From Candidatus Lachnoclostridium stercorigallinarum (GTDB taxonomy: Bacteria; Bacillota; Clostridia; Lachnospirales; Lachnospiraceae): DNA of 38,139 nucleotides. Positions 1-7,822 of the stretch are shown in pieces; the stretch's first letter is position 1; each line of letters begins with the position of its first letter. Under the pieces are notes generated by a model. That model was not told the DNA's origin and ran no database searches. It worked only from the letters and a program-made list of their open reading frames with translations. Position numbers and translations under genes: made by a program. The stretch spans positions 1 through 38,139 of the forward strand of contig DXBC01000109.1 in the NCBI GenBank assembly GCA_019116745.1, read 5' to 3'.

Positions 1-131
1 GCCTCCTCCAGCTGGTCCTCCGGAATACAGGGCGGATCCGGAACCGTCACTCCCGGAATAAACACGTCCGTATTGTCCGGAAGAGATGCATTCATCAGGC
101 CGTAGCCGTATTCAAACTGTAAATTTTTCAT
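1..131 (-). CDS. LarA/DUF2088-family protein (5' part only)
   Basis: Only the first 43 codons lie in the window; the gene runs off the left edge. The visible N-terminus has a glycine-rich FEYGYG stretch followed by LPDNTDVFIPG and DPP. These are typical of the first residues of the nickel-dependent lactate racemase (LarA, DUF2088) family. Family members racemise or epimerise alpha-hydroxy acids at a nickel-pincer cofactor; the catalytic part is outside the window, so neither activity nor substrate can be judged. The ATG at 131 follows a GAGGT ribosome site. It is the last visible gene of the leftward catabolic operon that begins at 11460, separated from the TIM paralogue by 71 bases that contain a small hairpin. 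A hydroxy-acid epimerase would fit a pathway with two dehydrogenases, but that is inference. Confidence 0.72.
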   Translation of the reverse strand, partial: MKNLQFEYGYGLMNASLPDNTDVFIPGVTVPDPPCIPEDQLEE

Positions 132-154
132 TATCGATACCTCATTTTATTTCC

Positions 155-178
155 GCCCCGCCGCATCCGGCTCGGGGC
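155..178 (-). other. Intercistronic RNA hairpin
   Basis: A GCCCCG/CGGGGC stem with a 12-base loop lies between the TIM paralogue and the LarA-like gene. No U-tract follows on the minus strand, so it is more likely an RNA-stability or processing element than a terminator. Confidence 0.3.
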
Positions 179-202
179 ATTTGATTTTTTCCGGGCCGGC
201 AT

Positions 203-1054
203 CTACTGTACGCCCAGGTAAATTCCAGCAATTTCCAGATACTCTTCCGGATAAAAACCGATGTCACCGGAAAAGCGGGTCAAAGCGATGAGTCCGCCGT
301 CAATGGACGGAATCTCCGACAGCATCTTCGCGTTATCCTGCTTTAAGCCGCCGCCGTAGACCACGTCCCGTCCTCCTGATACTTCCTTTACATAGTCCGC
401 GATCTTTGTGATGTAGGCCTGATCCGGCGGAATCTTTCCCGGTCCGATGGCCCACACCGGCTCATAGGCGATGACCACCGGAGCGTCCTTCGGCACTCCC
501 GCCAGCCCCGTCTCAATCTGCTCCCGCAGCACTTCCTGCCAGCGCTCCTGCTCCTCCGCCTTCTCCCCGATGCAGTAGAGAACGGAGAGACCGGCTTCCA
601 CCGCCCGGCACACCTCCTGATTTAACAGACGGTTCACAGCCGCCGTATCCGTCACCCCGGCCTCCGCCAGAATGCCGGTCTTGTCGTTTCTCTCCTCACA
701 GTGGCCGATGAGCACGCTGCCGCAGCCCAAAGCCTTCATGGCCTTCGCCGTGCGGTTTGACGTAAAGGCTCCGAAATTATGGCCTTCCGCCGCATCATCC
801 CGGAACACGCTCTGGCAGCCGATAACCACCGGACTGTCTGCCGTCTTTGCCTGCACCGCCGGAATCACATGGGCTTCCGGAAGATACATGACAAACTCCG
901 TTTCTTCCCCGGCGGCTGCCTGCAGCTTTTTCACCCCATCCTGGGTATGGCTCACAATATAGCCTCCCCACTCTGCCGGCTCTGCAATGCTGTTGACGCC
1001 GCCCCACGCTCTGGGTATATCAAAGCGTTTCAGATTCAAAAAAATATGCTTCAT
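203..1054 (-). CDS. Triosephosphate isomerase paralogue
   Basis: 283 residues, somewhat longer than the usual 250. The three catalytic residues of triosephosphate isomerase are present: Lys9 in NLK, His118 in IGHCEER, and Glu198 in AYEPVW. The parts that hold the substrate phosphate differ from ordinary enzymes. Loop 6 reads WAIGPGKIPP instead of WAIGTGKTA. Loop 7 is YGGGL (233-237) instead of YGGSV. Loop 8 is DGGLIALTR (252-260) in place of the usual LVGGASL. TGE after GAF is TSN. It therefore probably isomerises an aldose/ketose pair other than, or in addition to, glyceraldehyde-3-phosphate and dihydroxyacetone phosphate. Four-carbon sugar phosphates are known for some TIM paralogues. The start codon overlaps the stop of the upstream kinase (ATGA), which implies translational coupling. 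Family assignment is firm; the altered substrate is inference. Confidence 0.85.
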   Translation of the reverse strand: MKHIFLNLKRFDIPRAWGGVNSIAEPAEWGGYIVSHTQDGVKKLQAAAGEETEFVMYLPEAHVIPAVQAKTADSPVVIGCQSVFRDDAAEGHNFGAFTSNRTAKAMKALGCGSVLIGHCEERNDKTGILAEAGVTDTAAVNRLLNQEVCRAVEAGLSVLYCIGEKAEEQERWQEVLREQIETGLAGVPKDAPVVIAYEPVWAIGPGKIPPDQAYITKIADYVKEVSGGRDVVYGGGLKQDNAKMLSEIPSIDGGLIALTRFSGDIGFYPEEYLEIAGIYLGVQ

Positions 1055-2238
1055 TCTTCTCCCTCATTTCCAGCCTGAAAATCCACGAAGTCTCTGAGTT
1101 CCGGACCGATGAGCGGCCGGCACCAGTCTGTAAAGGCCGCCGTCACGTCATTGCCTTCGGGACTGATAAACTCGTCCGGCATGGTCTTTTCCACCATCAT
1201 CACCTGCTCAATGGGAACCAGGAAGGTGTCGATTCCATACTCCCGGCCTTCTCTCCGCTTAAAGCCCACCATCACTCCCGTATGGCCTTCCAGGGCGGCT
1301 TTTAACGCCTCGGCCCCCGCCAGAGCCGCTTCCTCCCGGTCCACCGGAGACTGCCAGGCGATGGACGCCCGTCCGCAGAGGCCGGGCTTCTCACTTCTGG
1401 CCTTGATGCCCAGACGGCGGATCACCAGATTGGCCAGATGAGCGCTCACATCCCCGTAGTAAACCGCCCGCTCCGTCTTAAAGATGGGATCTACAATGGG
1501 GGTTCCGTCCGCCTTCTTTAATCCCTCGCTGACCACCACGACAACGCCGCCCAGGCGGTCATAGAGCTCTTTCACATCCTTTAAGAACTGTTCTTCGTCA
1601 AAGGGTCGCTCCGGCAGATAGATCAGATGAGGGGCATCGTCTTTTTTCTTCCGCGCCAGGGAGGAGGCGGCGGTGATCCAGCCGGCGTTCCGGCCCAGGG
1701 CCTCCATCACGCACACATGGATGGGAAGGGACCGGACGTCCGCCCCCACCTCCTGCACGGAGGCAGCCATGTACCGGGCGGCGCTTCCGTAGCCGGGGGT
1801 GTGGTCCGTTACCGCCAGGTCGTTGTCAATAGTCTTTGGAATTCCCACCACCCGCAGATCTCCGTAGCCTTCCTTCACACACGCCTGATAGATTCTCCCG
1901 CAGGTATCCATGGTTCCGTTTCCGCCGTTGGGCAGAATATATCGGATGTTGTATTTTTTCATGATTTCCGGTGTTTTTTCATAGTCCTCTTCCGTCACCG
2001 GATAACGGGAGGAACCGATGGCCGTTCCGGGAGTTTCCAGGAGTTTCTGAAGAACCGAGTCATCCGCCTGGGAGAGATTGACAAATCTCTCTTTAAAAAT
2101 CCCTTCCATCCCGCCGAGGGCTCCATACACGCATCCGATCTCCGGATGCTTTCTGCTCTCCATGATTACCCCGTATAAAGAGGCATTCATCACGGGGGTC
2201 GGTCCTCCCCCGTGGACAACCAGCACATTTCCTGTCAT
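1051..2238 (-). CDS. 6-phosphofructokinase-family phosphotransferase
   Basis: 395 residues from the ATG at 2238, chosen because GGAGGG precedes it; an upstream in-frame extension lacks family similarity. PFKA-fold features are HGGGPTPVMNA near the N-terminus (9-19), GGNGTMDT (105-112), PKTIDND (134-140), the HTPGYGSAA loop (146-154) and EALGRNAGW. Family members phosphorylate fructose-6-phosphate using ATP or pyrophosphate. In recalled alignments the donor depends on two positions. Here the first is Gly108 (ATP-like) and the second is Lys135 (common in pyrophosphate enzymes, also in some ATP enzymes), while the usual metal-binding Asp of GGDG is Asn107. Donor and sugar specificity are therefore uncertain. 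It sits between a class II aldolase and a TIM paralogue, so kinase, aldolase and isomerase steps are consecutive in the operon. Confidence 0.85.
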   Translation of the reverse strand: MTGNVLVVHGGGPTPVMNASLYGVIMESRKHPEIGCVYGALGGMEGIFKERFVNLSQADDSVLQKLLETPGTAIGSSRYPVTEEDYEKTPEIMKKYNIRYILPNGGNGTMDTCGRIYQACVKEGYGDLRVVGIPKTIDNDLAVTDHTPGYGSAARYMAASVQEVGADVRSLPIHVCVMEALGRNAGWITAASSLARKKKDDAPHLIYLPERPFDEEQFLKDVKELYDRLGGVVVVVSEGLKKADGTPIVDPIFKTERAVYYGDVSAHLANLVIRRLGIKARSEKPGLCGRASIAWQSPVDREEAALAGAEALKAALEGHTGVMVGFKRREGREYGIDTFLVPIEQVMMVEKTMPDEFISPEGNDVTAAFTDWCRPLIGPELRDFVDFQAGNEGEE

Positions 2239-2255
2239 GTTCCCTCCATAGAACG

Positions 2256-3413
2256 TCAGCGTCCTGCGTTCTTGTAAAATTCTTTCATTTCTTCCAGAGT
2301 GGGCTGTTTTACCAGCGGGGCCTTTCCGTAAGCTCCAAACTGCACGATCAGCGTTCCCACTGCCTCTTTCACGCCCTTTTCCACACACTCCATGAGACGG
2401 GCCACGTCCCCATCCGGCACGTTTCCGTACATCACTGTATCCATCACCGGCGGCAGGAATACCCGGGGATCAAACTGGTCTTTATTCTCCTCCAGCAGAC
2501 GGTACACGCCGCCGATGGACGGACTCTCCCGAAGCTTTGGGCTGCCTGCAAACAATTCCTTCATATTTCTGGTCACCGCCAGGCGGATATCCGTGTCTAC
2601 GTTGATCTTATTGATGCCGCACTTGACGGCTTCTTTCAGCTCCTCCAGGGAAATGCCGTGGGCATTCTGAATATTTCCTCCCAATGCGTTGATCTCGTCC
2701 ACAATATATCTGGGAACCGTAGAAGATCCGTGGGATACCAGACCGCCCCGGATCCCCTCATGGTTTAAGCACTCCCGGATGGCAATGGGAATCTGCCTTC
2801 TCAGCTTTACATCTTTTCCCTTGGAAGCCCCGTGCATGGTGCCGTAGGAGATGGCCAGGGCGTCCACCCCGGTCTTCTTGAAAAATTCCACCGCCTTTAA
2901 TGGGTTTGTGTAGGTGGAATTGCTGGCAAACACGTGATCTTCCACGCCGGCCAGCACTCCCAGTTCGCCTTCCACGCTGACGCCTCTTTCGTGGGCGTAT
3001 TTCACCACTTCTCTGGTCAGCTCCACATTCTGGTCAAACTCCAGGGAAGAACCGTCGATCATGACTGAGGTGTAGCCTCCGTCAATAGCCGCTTTGCAGG
3101 AGTCGAAATCCCGGCCGTGATCCAGATGAAGAACCACGGGAATGCTGGCGTTCTCCCCGTATTTTTTCACCGCGTCCGCAATCAGCCTGGCTCCCCGCTT
3201 TTTATCCTCCAGGGTGGCGTTTTTAAAATCCACGCAGCCGCCCATAAAGCCGTTGGCAAGATCGGCGCCCTGAAGCACCGCCGGAGCCCGGAACATTTCG
3301 TGAACTTCAATTACAGCCTTTGCCTGGGCCACCGCGTTTACATTAAACGCGCCCTGTCCGTAGCCGTAATCCAGCGCCGCGTCGATAATCGGTTTTAATG
3401 ATACTAATGCCAT
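2256..3413 (-). CDS. Class II (zinc) fructose-bisphosphate-type aldolase
   Basis: 385 residues, start ATG after a GAGGGAG ribosome site. The zinc and catalytic motifs of class II aldolases are present: HLDHGRDF near residue 96, GTMHGASKG, VSHGSSTVP, and NVDTDIRLA, which in relatives contacts a substrate phosphate. These enzymes cleave a ketose bisphosphate to dihydroxyacetone phosphate and an aldehyde. The protein is longer than the usual 285-345 residues. A segment of roughly 35 residues after NVDTDIRLA (about 285-320) and an extended C-terminus account for the difference. It lies 17 bases upstream of the PFK-family gene and is one of two class II aldolases in the same operon. Overall similarity favours fructose-1,6-bisphosphate, but the setting allows another ketose phosphate. 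Confidence 0.88.
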   Translation of the reverse strand: MALVSLKPIIDAALDYGYGQGAFNVNAVAQAKAVIEVHEMFRAPAVLQGADLANGFMGGCVDFKNATLEDKKRGARLIADAVKKYGENASIPVVLHLDHGRDFDSCKAAIDGGYTSVMIDGSSLEFDQNVELTREVVKYAHERGVSVEGELGVLAGVEDHVFASNSTYTNPLKAVEFFKKTGVDALAISYGTMHGASKGKDVKLRRQIPIAIRECLNHEGIRGGLVSHGSSTVPRYIVDEINALGGNIQNAHGISLEELKEAVKCGINKINVDTDIRLAVTRNMKELFAGSPKLRESPSIGGVYRLLEENKDQFDPRVFLPPVMDTVMYGNVPDGDVARLMECVEKGVKEAVGTLIVQFGAYGKAPLVKQPTLEEMKEFYKNAGR

Positions 3414-3441
3414 TGTACTCCCTCTTTTCTCTCTGCCGCCG

Positions 3442-4326
3442 TCACAGCAGAGTAATGGTCATGGTATAGGTTTCTGATTTGCCTTTCTCCAGTTTCTGCA
3501 GATGGTTCTTGTGAAGGAACTCATCGTCTTCATCAGAGCAGACCGCCGAGCCGTTCCAGGGTTCGATGCAGAGGAAAGTTCCGTCTCCGCCGGGTGTAGT
3601 CCAGAACGCCACCGTGTCAAAATCCGGGAACATCACCTCCACGCCCTTCTCTCCGGCTCTGCTCTTTAAGCTCACTTTTCTGGACGGAGTCCGGTCAAAC
3701 CAGATGGCGTCATTCGCAAACAGTTCCCTGGTGAGGGGAATGGTTTTCCCGTCCGCTCCCGGGAATGGGTGCTCTTTTGTCCGGTCAAACTCCAGCTTCT
3801 CCGTGTCATAGCCCCGGTATCCCGCTTCCTGCTGCTGGGGGAACTCCAGATAGTAGTCTTCAAACTGCTCTCCCGCCGTCAGCGGACAGTTAAAGCCGGT
3901 GTGAAATCCCAGGCAGTACCAGATATCCTCTTCATCCCGGTTGTTCACCTCCAGAACCGCCGTCAGGCCCTTCTCCTCCAGGCGGTATCTTACCCGCAGC
4001 TCAAATTTCCAGGGGTAGGTCCCGTCAGGAAAACTGTCCTGATCCAGGCCGAAAACAGCCTCCCAGCCAGCCTGATAGAGGAGCTTAAACTCTAGGGATT
4101 TGCAGGGGCCATGCTTCACAATGGAATACTCCTTCCCGCCGATCCGGGTTTTGTCATTTCTCAGATTTCCCACAATAGGAAAGAGGATGGGGGAACAGTT
4201 TTTCCAGACCTCCGGATTTCTCTGCCAGATGTATTCCGTCTTTCCCCCGTCCATCAGGGAGATCAGCTGGGCGCCCATGGTGTCCACAGCCGCCGTCAGC
4301 TCTCCTTTTTTCAGTCTCACAATCAT
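3442..4326 (-). CDS. Aldose 1-epimerase-like protein (LacX type)
   Basis: 294 residues, mutarotase fold of the GalM/LacX type; GGAGG lies 9 bases before the ATG. Recognisable family elements are SPILFPIVGNL (45-55), FHTGFNCPL, CIEPWNG and the C-terminal LEKGKSETYTM strand. Mutarotases interconvert sugar anomers before kinase or dehydrogenase steps. Two family motifs are altered: the usual HGFARD reads HGPCKS, replacing the conserved Arg, and the usual GGHPAFNCP reads GFHTGFNCP. The protein may act on a different sugar, or no longer be an efficient mutarotase. Its place between two aldolases argues for a role in the same catabolic route. Sulfoquinovose mutarotases belong to this broad family, but nothing here identifies the substrate directly. 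Confidence 0.8.
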   Translation of the reverse strand: MIVRLKKGELTAAVDTMGAQLISLMDGGKTEYIWQRNPEVWKNCSPILFPIVGNLRNDKTRIGGKEYSIVKHGPCKSLEFKLLYQAGWEAVFGLDQDSFPDGTYPWKFELRVRYRLEEKGLTAVLEVNNRDEEDIWYCLGFHTGFNCPLTAGEQFEDYYLEFPQQQEAGYRGYDTEKLEFDRTKEHPFPGADGKTIPLTRELFANDAIWFDRTPSRKVSLKSRAGEKGVEVMFPDFDTVAFWTTPGGDGTFLCIEPWNGSAVCSDEDDEFLHKNHLQKLEKGKSETYTMTITLL

Positions 4327-4344
4327 GCCGCGTTTCCTCCCGGC

Positions 4345-5199
4345 CTAAGCCTTTCCCTCTGAACCGGCCAGCCGGATGATGTCCCGGATGTCTCCCCGGA
4401 GCTTTTCCTCCGCAAACCGGGACAGTTTCCAGGCATGGCCCTCGTCCTTTCCTTCCGCCAGTCCTTCTTTTAAGTACTCCACATACTGGCAGCGGATCTG
4501 CGTTCCGAAATTGATCTTTGCCACTCCTGCGTTAATGGCCCGGCGGATGAGGGTCTCGTCCATGCCGGTGCAGCCGTGAAGGACAAAGGGAATGTCCGTA
4601 AATTTCCGGCACTCCTCCAGCACCTCCACCCGGATATCCACCGGCCCCTTGTAAAAGCCGTGGGCATTTCCGATGCCGATAGCCAGGGAATCGGGGCGGC
4701 ACAGGCTCAGATACTGCTTTACCACCTCCGGGTCTGCGATATTGGAGCAGCCCATGGCCCGGCCCTGGTCATCCAGTCTGGCCAGCTCGCCGATTTCCGC
4801 CTCCAGAGGCACACCAAAAGCCCGGCACACCTTTGCCACTTCTTCTGTCCGTCTGGCGTTTTCCTCCACGGGATAGGCGGAGCCATCGTACATAATAGAG
4901 GTAAATCCGATCTTCAGCATTTCCATGCACCGCTCAAAGCTGTCTCCATGATCCAGGTGAACCGCCACGGGAACGGACACTTTCTCCGCCATCCATCTGG
5001 CCGTCTCAAAAAACCAGTCGTGTCCGGAATACTCTCCCGTGCTCACATAGTGAGCCAGAATGATGGGGGAATTTAACTCCTCAGCCGCCATGCAGATAGC
5101 CCGGATGATATCGTAAGTTCCGCCCTGGGTGTTGATGGCAGGAACTGCATAATGTCCTTCATAAGCTTTCTGAAGCATTTCAAAACTTGTTGTCAGCAC
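4345..5199 (-). CDS. Class II ketose-bisphosphate aldolase (GatY/KbaY-like)
   Basis: 284 residues from a GTG at 5199, chosen because GGAGG sits 7 bases before it and the protein then begins LTTSFEMLQKAYEG like other family members. Zinc and catalytic motifs are HLDHGDSFE, GNAHGFYKG, LHGCTGMDE and NFGTQIR. Length and motif spacing match the tagatose-/fructose-bisphosphate aldolases of the GatY/KbaY/FbaA class. These cleave ketose bisphosphates or 1-phosphates to dihydroxyacetone phosphate plus an aldehyde. It follows the zinc dehydrogenase and precedes the epimerase in the operon. With two class II aldolases only about 900 bases apart, one may use a different ketose phosphate, or the two may act on consecutive intermediates. 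The substrate cannot be told from sequence. Confidence 0.87.
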   Translation of the reverse strand: MLTTSFEMLQKAYEGHYAVPAINTQGGTYDIIRAICMAAEELNSPIILAHYVSTGEYSGHDWFFETARWMAEKVSVPVAVHLDHGDSFERCMEMLKIGFTSIMYDGSAYPVEENARRTEEVAKVCRAFGVPLEAEIGELARLDDQGRAMGCSNIADPEVVKQYLSLCRPDSLAIGIGNAHGFYKGPVDIRVEVLEECRKFTDIPFVLHGCTGMDETLIRRAINAGVAKINFGTQIRCQYVEYLKEGLAEGKDEGHAWKLSRFAEEKLRGDIRDIIRLAGSEGKA

Positions 5200-5218
5200 A
5201 ATCCTACCTCCCTGAGTG

Positions 5219-6235
5219 TCAGATCTCCACAACTACCTTGAGATAATCCGCGGGATTCTTGATCATATCCTGAATTACCGTCTCCACTTCCTCCAGTTTG
5301 CAGGTTCTGGTGGTCAGGGCATCCACCGGCAGCTTACCCTCGTGGATCAGCTTGATAGCCTCCGGGAATTTCTTGTTGGAGTTTCTGCTGGGCAGAACGT
5401 CGATTTCCTTCTGCATCAGACGCACCGTGTTGATCATCACCGGGTCATGGGGCCAGCCTACCAGAGCGATCCGGCCGCCATGGCACACATAGTTGTGCAT
5501 CTCTGCCAGAATGGACGGAGCGCCTGTGCAGTCGATCATAGCCTCCGGCAGCTTGCCGTTTATCACTTCCTTCAGGTACTCTTCCACGCCTCCGTTTCTG
5601 GAATTAAAGGTGAAAGGCACGCCCATGGCCTTTGCCTCGTCCAGTCTCTCCTGGATAATGTCCACCAGAATGGGGGTAGCTCCATAGTTGATGCAGGCGA
5701 AAGACGCCATCAGTCCGATCACGCCGGCGCCGAATACCACCACATGCTCGCCCGCTTTCACTCTGGCTCTGGTAGCTCCGTGAAGGCCGATGGTAAAGGG
5801 CTCCACCAGGGCTGCGTGGATGAAGGTCATGTCGTCCGGAATCTTAAAGCACTGTCTGGTGGGATGAAGGAAATACTCTGTCATCATTCCGTCTTTGTGA
5901 ACGCCGCACACATGCAGATCCGCACAGTTGTTCCACCGTTCCTCGGCGCACATATGGCATTTTAAGCAGGGCACATAAGGTTCCAGAGCTACCCTGTCGC
6001 CCGCCTTTAATCCCTCGGGATTCTCCCCTACTTCCACAACTACGCCCACGCCCTCATGGCCCAGGCCGTTGACGGGATATTTCATAGTGGGGTTGACGCC
6101 CCGGTAAGCCGTCACGTCAGAGCCGCAGATGCCGCACATTTCCATCTTGATCAGCGCCTGTCCCGGCTGCAGCTCAGGCTTCGGGAATTCCTTTATTTCC
6201 ATTTTTCCAGGTTTTTCAATACACAGTACTTTCAT
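5219..6235 (-). CDS. Zinc-dependent alcohol/polyol dehydrogenase (MDR family)
   Basis: 338 residues from the ATG at 6235; AGGAGG lies 7 bases upstream, so this start is better than the GTG two codons earlier. Medium-chain dehydrogenase features are the catalytic-zinc CGICGSD and GHEGVG motifs, the four-cysteine structural zinc loop CLKCHMCAEERWNNC, and the Rossmann motif GAGVIG followed by an acidic residue in LVDI, which favours NAD over NADP. Relatives oxidise sorbitol, gulonate, threonine and other secondary alcohols. In this operon it could make the ketose for the kinase/aldolase steps without a sugar isomerase, which is otherwise missing. It begins 2 bases after the SDR stop codon, so the two dehydrogenases are probably translated together. 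Confidence 0.88.
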   Translation of the reverse strand: MKVLCIEKPGKMEIKEFPKPELQPGQALIKMEMCGICGSDVTAYRGVNPTMKYPVNGLGHEGVGVVVEVGENPEGLKAGDRVALEPYVPCLKCHMCAEERWNNCADLHVCGVHKDGMMTEYFLHPTRQCFKIPDDMTFIHAALVEPFTIGLHGATRARVKAGEHVVVFGAGVIGLMASFACINYGATPILVDIIQERLDEAKAMGVPFTFNSRNGGVEEYLKEVINGKLPEAMIDCTGAPSILAEMHNYVCHGGRIALVGWPHDPVMINTVRLMQKEIDVLPSRNSNKKFPEAIKLIHEGKLPVDALTTRTCKLEEVETVIQDMIKNPADYLKVVVEI

Positions 6236-6237
6236 GT

Positions 6238-7035
6238 TCACTCCTCCTTGTCATTCTCCTTAATATAATTCAGGGCGTTGGGCATAATTCCCAGATTCCA
6301 GCCGCCGTCTGCGAAAATTACCTGTCCCACAATGTAATCCGATTCTTCGCAGGCCAGGAAGCAGGCCAGGCTGGCAATCTCATCCACTTTTCCAAACCGC
6401 TCCACCGGGGATACGGAAAGAATCTCGTCGGCATTTAAAATTCCCTTCTTCAGAGGGGTCTCCACCATCTCCGTGCGGATCCATCCGGGAGCGATGGCGT
6501 TTACCTTGATGCCGTAAATGGCCCACTCAGCGCCAAGCTGCTCCGTCATCAGGTTCACCGCTCCTTTGGTGATTCCGTAAGGCAGGCGTCCCACATTGAT
6601 CATTCTCGTGTTTCCGGAAGAAATATTGACGATGCTTCCTCCTCCGTCTTTCCGCATATAGCGTCCTGCTGCCTGGCAGCAGAAAAACGGCGCTTTCATG
6701 TTGATATCGATAACTTCGTCCAGAACTTCTTCTGACAGCTTCAGGCTGGGACAGGGCCTGGCGATCCCGGCGCAGTTTACCAGAACGTCAATGCGTCCGT
6801 ACGTTTCATGGACATAGTCCATCATGGCAAAAATGGCGTCTCTGCTCCTCAGGTCAATTTTGTAAAACTCCGCCGCCGGTCCTATCTTTTCCGCAGATTC
6901 TTTTCCGCAGTCCAGCACGTCCGCCAGAATAACCTTCGCCCCCTCGGCGGCGTATTTCTCCGCAATTCCGAAGCCGATGCCTCTGGCCGCTCCGGTGACT
7001 ACCGCTATTTTTCCTTCCAAACGATTTCCCTTCAT
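6238..7035 (-). CDS. Short-chain dehydrogenase/reductase (SDR)
   Basis: 265 residues; the ATG at 7035 has GGAGAGG upstream, and a longer in-frame version has no family similarity. Classical SDR motifs are TGAARGIG (nucleotide binding), LADV (acid suggesting NAD), NCAG, Ser in NISSG, YGITK (catalytic Tyr and Lys), and APGWIRTEM. Such proteins reduce or oxidise sugar, polyol, sugar-acid or 3-oxoacyl substrates. The gene lies 13 bases downstream of the second ABC ATPase gene and 2 bases ahead of the zinc dehydrogenase. Two NAD-type dehydrogenases side by side suggest oxidation at one carbon and reduction at another, or epimerisation through a keto intermediate. Substrate unknown. Confidence 0.88.
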   Translation of the reverse strand: MKGNRLEGKIAVVTGAARGIGFGIAEKYAAEGAKVILADVLDCGKESAEKIGPAAEFYKIDLRSRDAIFAMMDYVHETYGRIDVLVNCAGIARPCPSLKLSEEVLDEVIDINMKAPFFCCQAAGRYMRKDGGGSIVNISSGNTRMINVGRLPYGITKGAVNLMTEQLGAEWAIYGIKVNAIAPGWIRTEMVETPLKKGILNADEILSVSPVERFGKVDEIASLACFLACEESDYIVGQVIFADGGWNLGIMPNALNYIKENDKEE

Positions 7036-7048
7036 GCTTCCCCTCTCC

Positions 7049-7804
7049 TTACCACCACTTGATCTTGTCTGTAATATAATTTCTGTATTCAATGAATTTG
7101 GGTGAAGTAATATCTCTGGGCCTGGGCAGGTCGATATAAACCTCTTCCTTGATCTTGGCCGGCTTATTGGTCAGAATCAGCACCTTCTCCGCCAGGTACA
7201 CTGCTTCCTCAATATTATGGGTAATGAAAATAACCGTGCTTCCCAGCTCTTTCCACAGACGGACCACCTCGTCCTCCAGATAGAACCGCATCTTTACGTC
7301 CATCTGGCCGTAAGGTTCATCCATGAGCAGCAGATCCGGCTGCATGGCAAAAGAGCGGCCGATGATGATTCTCTGCTCCGCGGATACGGACAGCTCTCCG
7401 GGATAGGCCTTCCGGCTCTCCTGCAGTCCCATCAGATCCAGGATCTGGTTGACCCGGCGGTCAATTTCATCCTTCGGCACCTTTTTGATCTTCAGGCCGT
7501 AGGCAATGTTCTGCTCTACTGTCTGCCATGGCAGGGCGCTGGGCTCCTGGAATACGAAAGAGATGTTGTGCTTTCTGGGATCCGCCGGCACACCGTCGAT
7601 GTAAATATCTCCGGCGCTGGGCATATGGATCCTGGTCAGGCAGTTTAAGAACGTGGACTTTCCGCAGCCCGTGGGACCTACCACGCACACGAACTCTCCC
7701 TTTCGAATATTAAATGACATATCATCCAGTACCAGCAGATCTCCGAACCGCTTTGTCAGGTTCTTCACTTCCACCTTTACTGGTCTGTTATCTTTTTCAG
7801 GCAT
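7049..7804 (-). CDS. ABC importer ATPase with degenerate signature motif (SsuB/TauB-like)
   Basis: 251 residues. Walker A GPTGCGKST (43-51), Q-loop VFQEP, Walker B LLLMDEP (158-164) and the switch His196 in ITHNIEEA are intact. The ABC signature, normally LSGGQ or LSGGM, reads LSVSA (138-142) followed by EQR. In an ABC dimer the signature of one subunit completes the ATP site of the other. This subunit therefore offers a weakened signature to its partner, while its own Walker motifs meet the intact signature of the neighbouring ATPase. The closest family is the nitrate/sulfonate/taurine importer ATPases. It is the fifth gene of the transport block; AGGAGG precedes the ATG. Confidence 0.88.
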   Translation of the reverse strand: MPEKDNRPVKVEVKNLTKRFGDLLVLDDMSFNIRKGEFVCVVGPTGCGKSTFLNCLTRIHMPSAGDIYIDGVPADPRKHNISFVFQEPSALPWQTVEQNIAYGLKIKKVPKDEIDRRVNQILDLMGLQESRKAYPGELSVSAEQRIIIGRSFAMQPDLLLMDEPYGQMDVKMRFYLEDEVVRLWKELGSTVIFITHNIEEAVYLAEKVLILTNKPAKIKEEVYIDLPRPRDITSPKFIEYRNYITDKIKWW

Positions 7805-7822
7805 ACGCTTCTCCTCCTGAGA

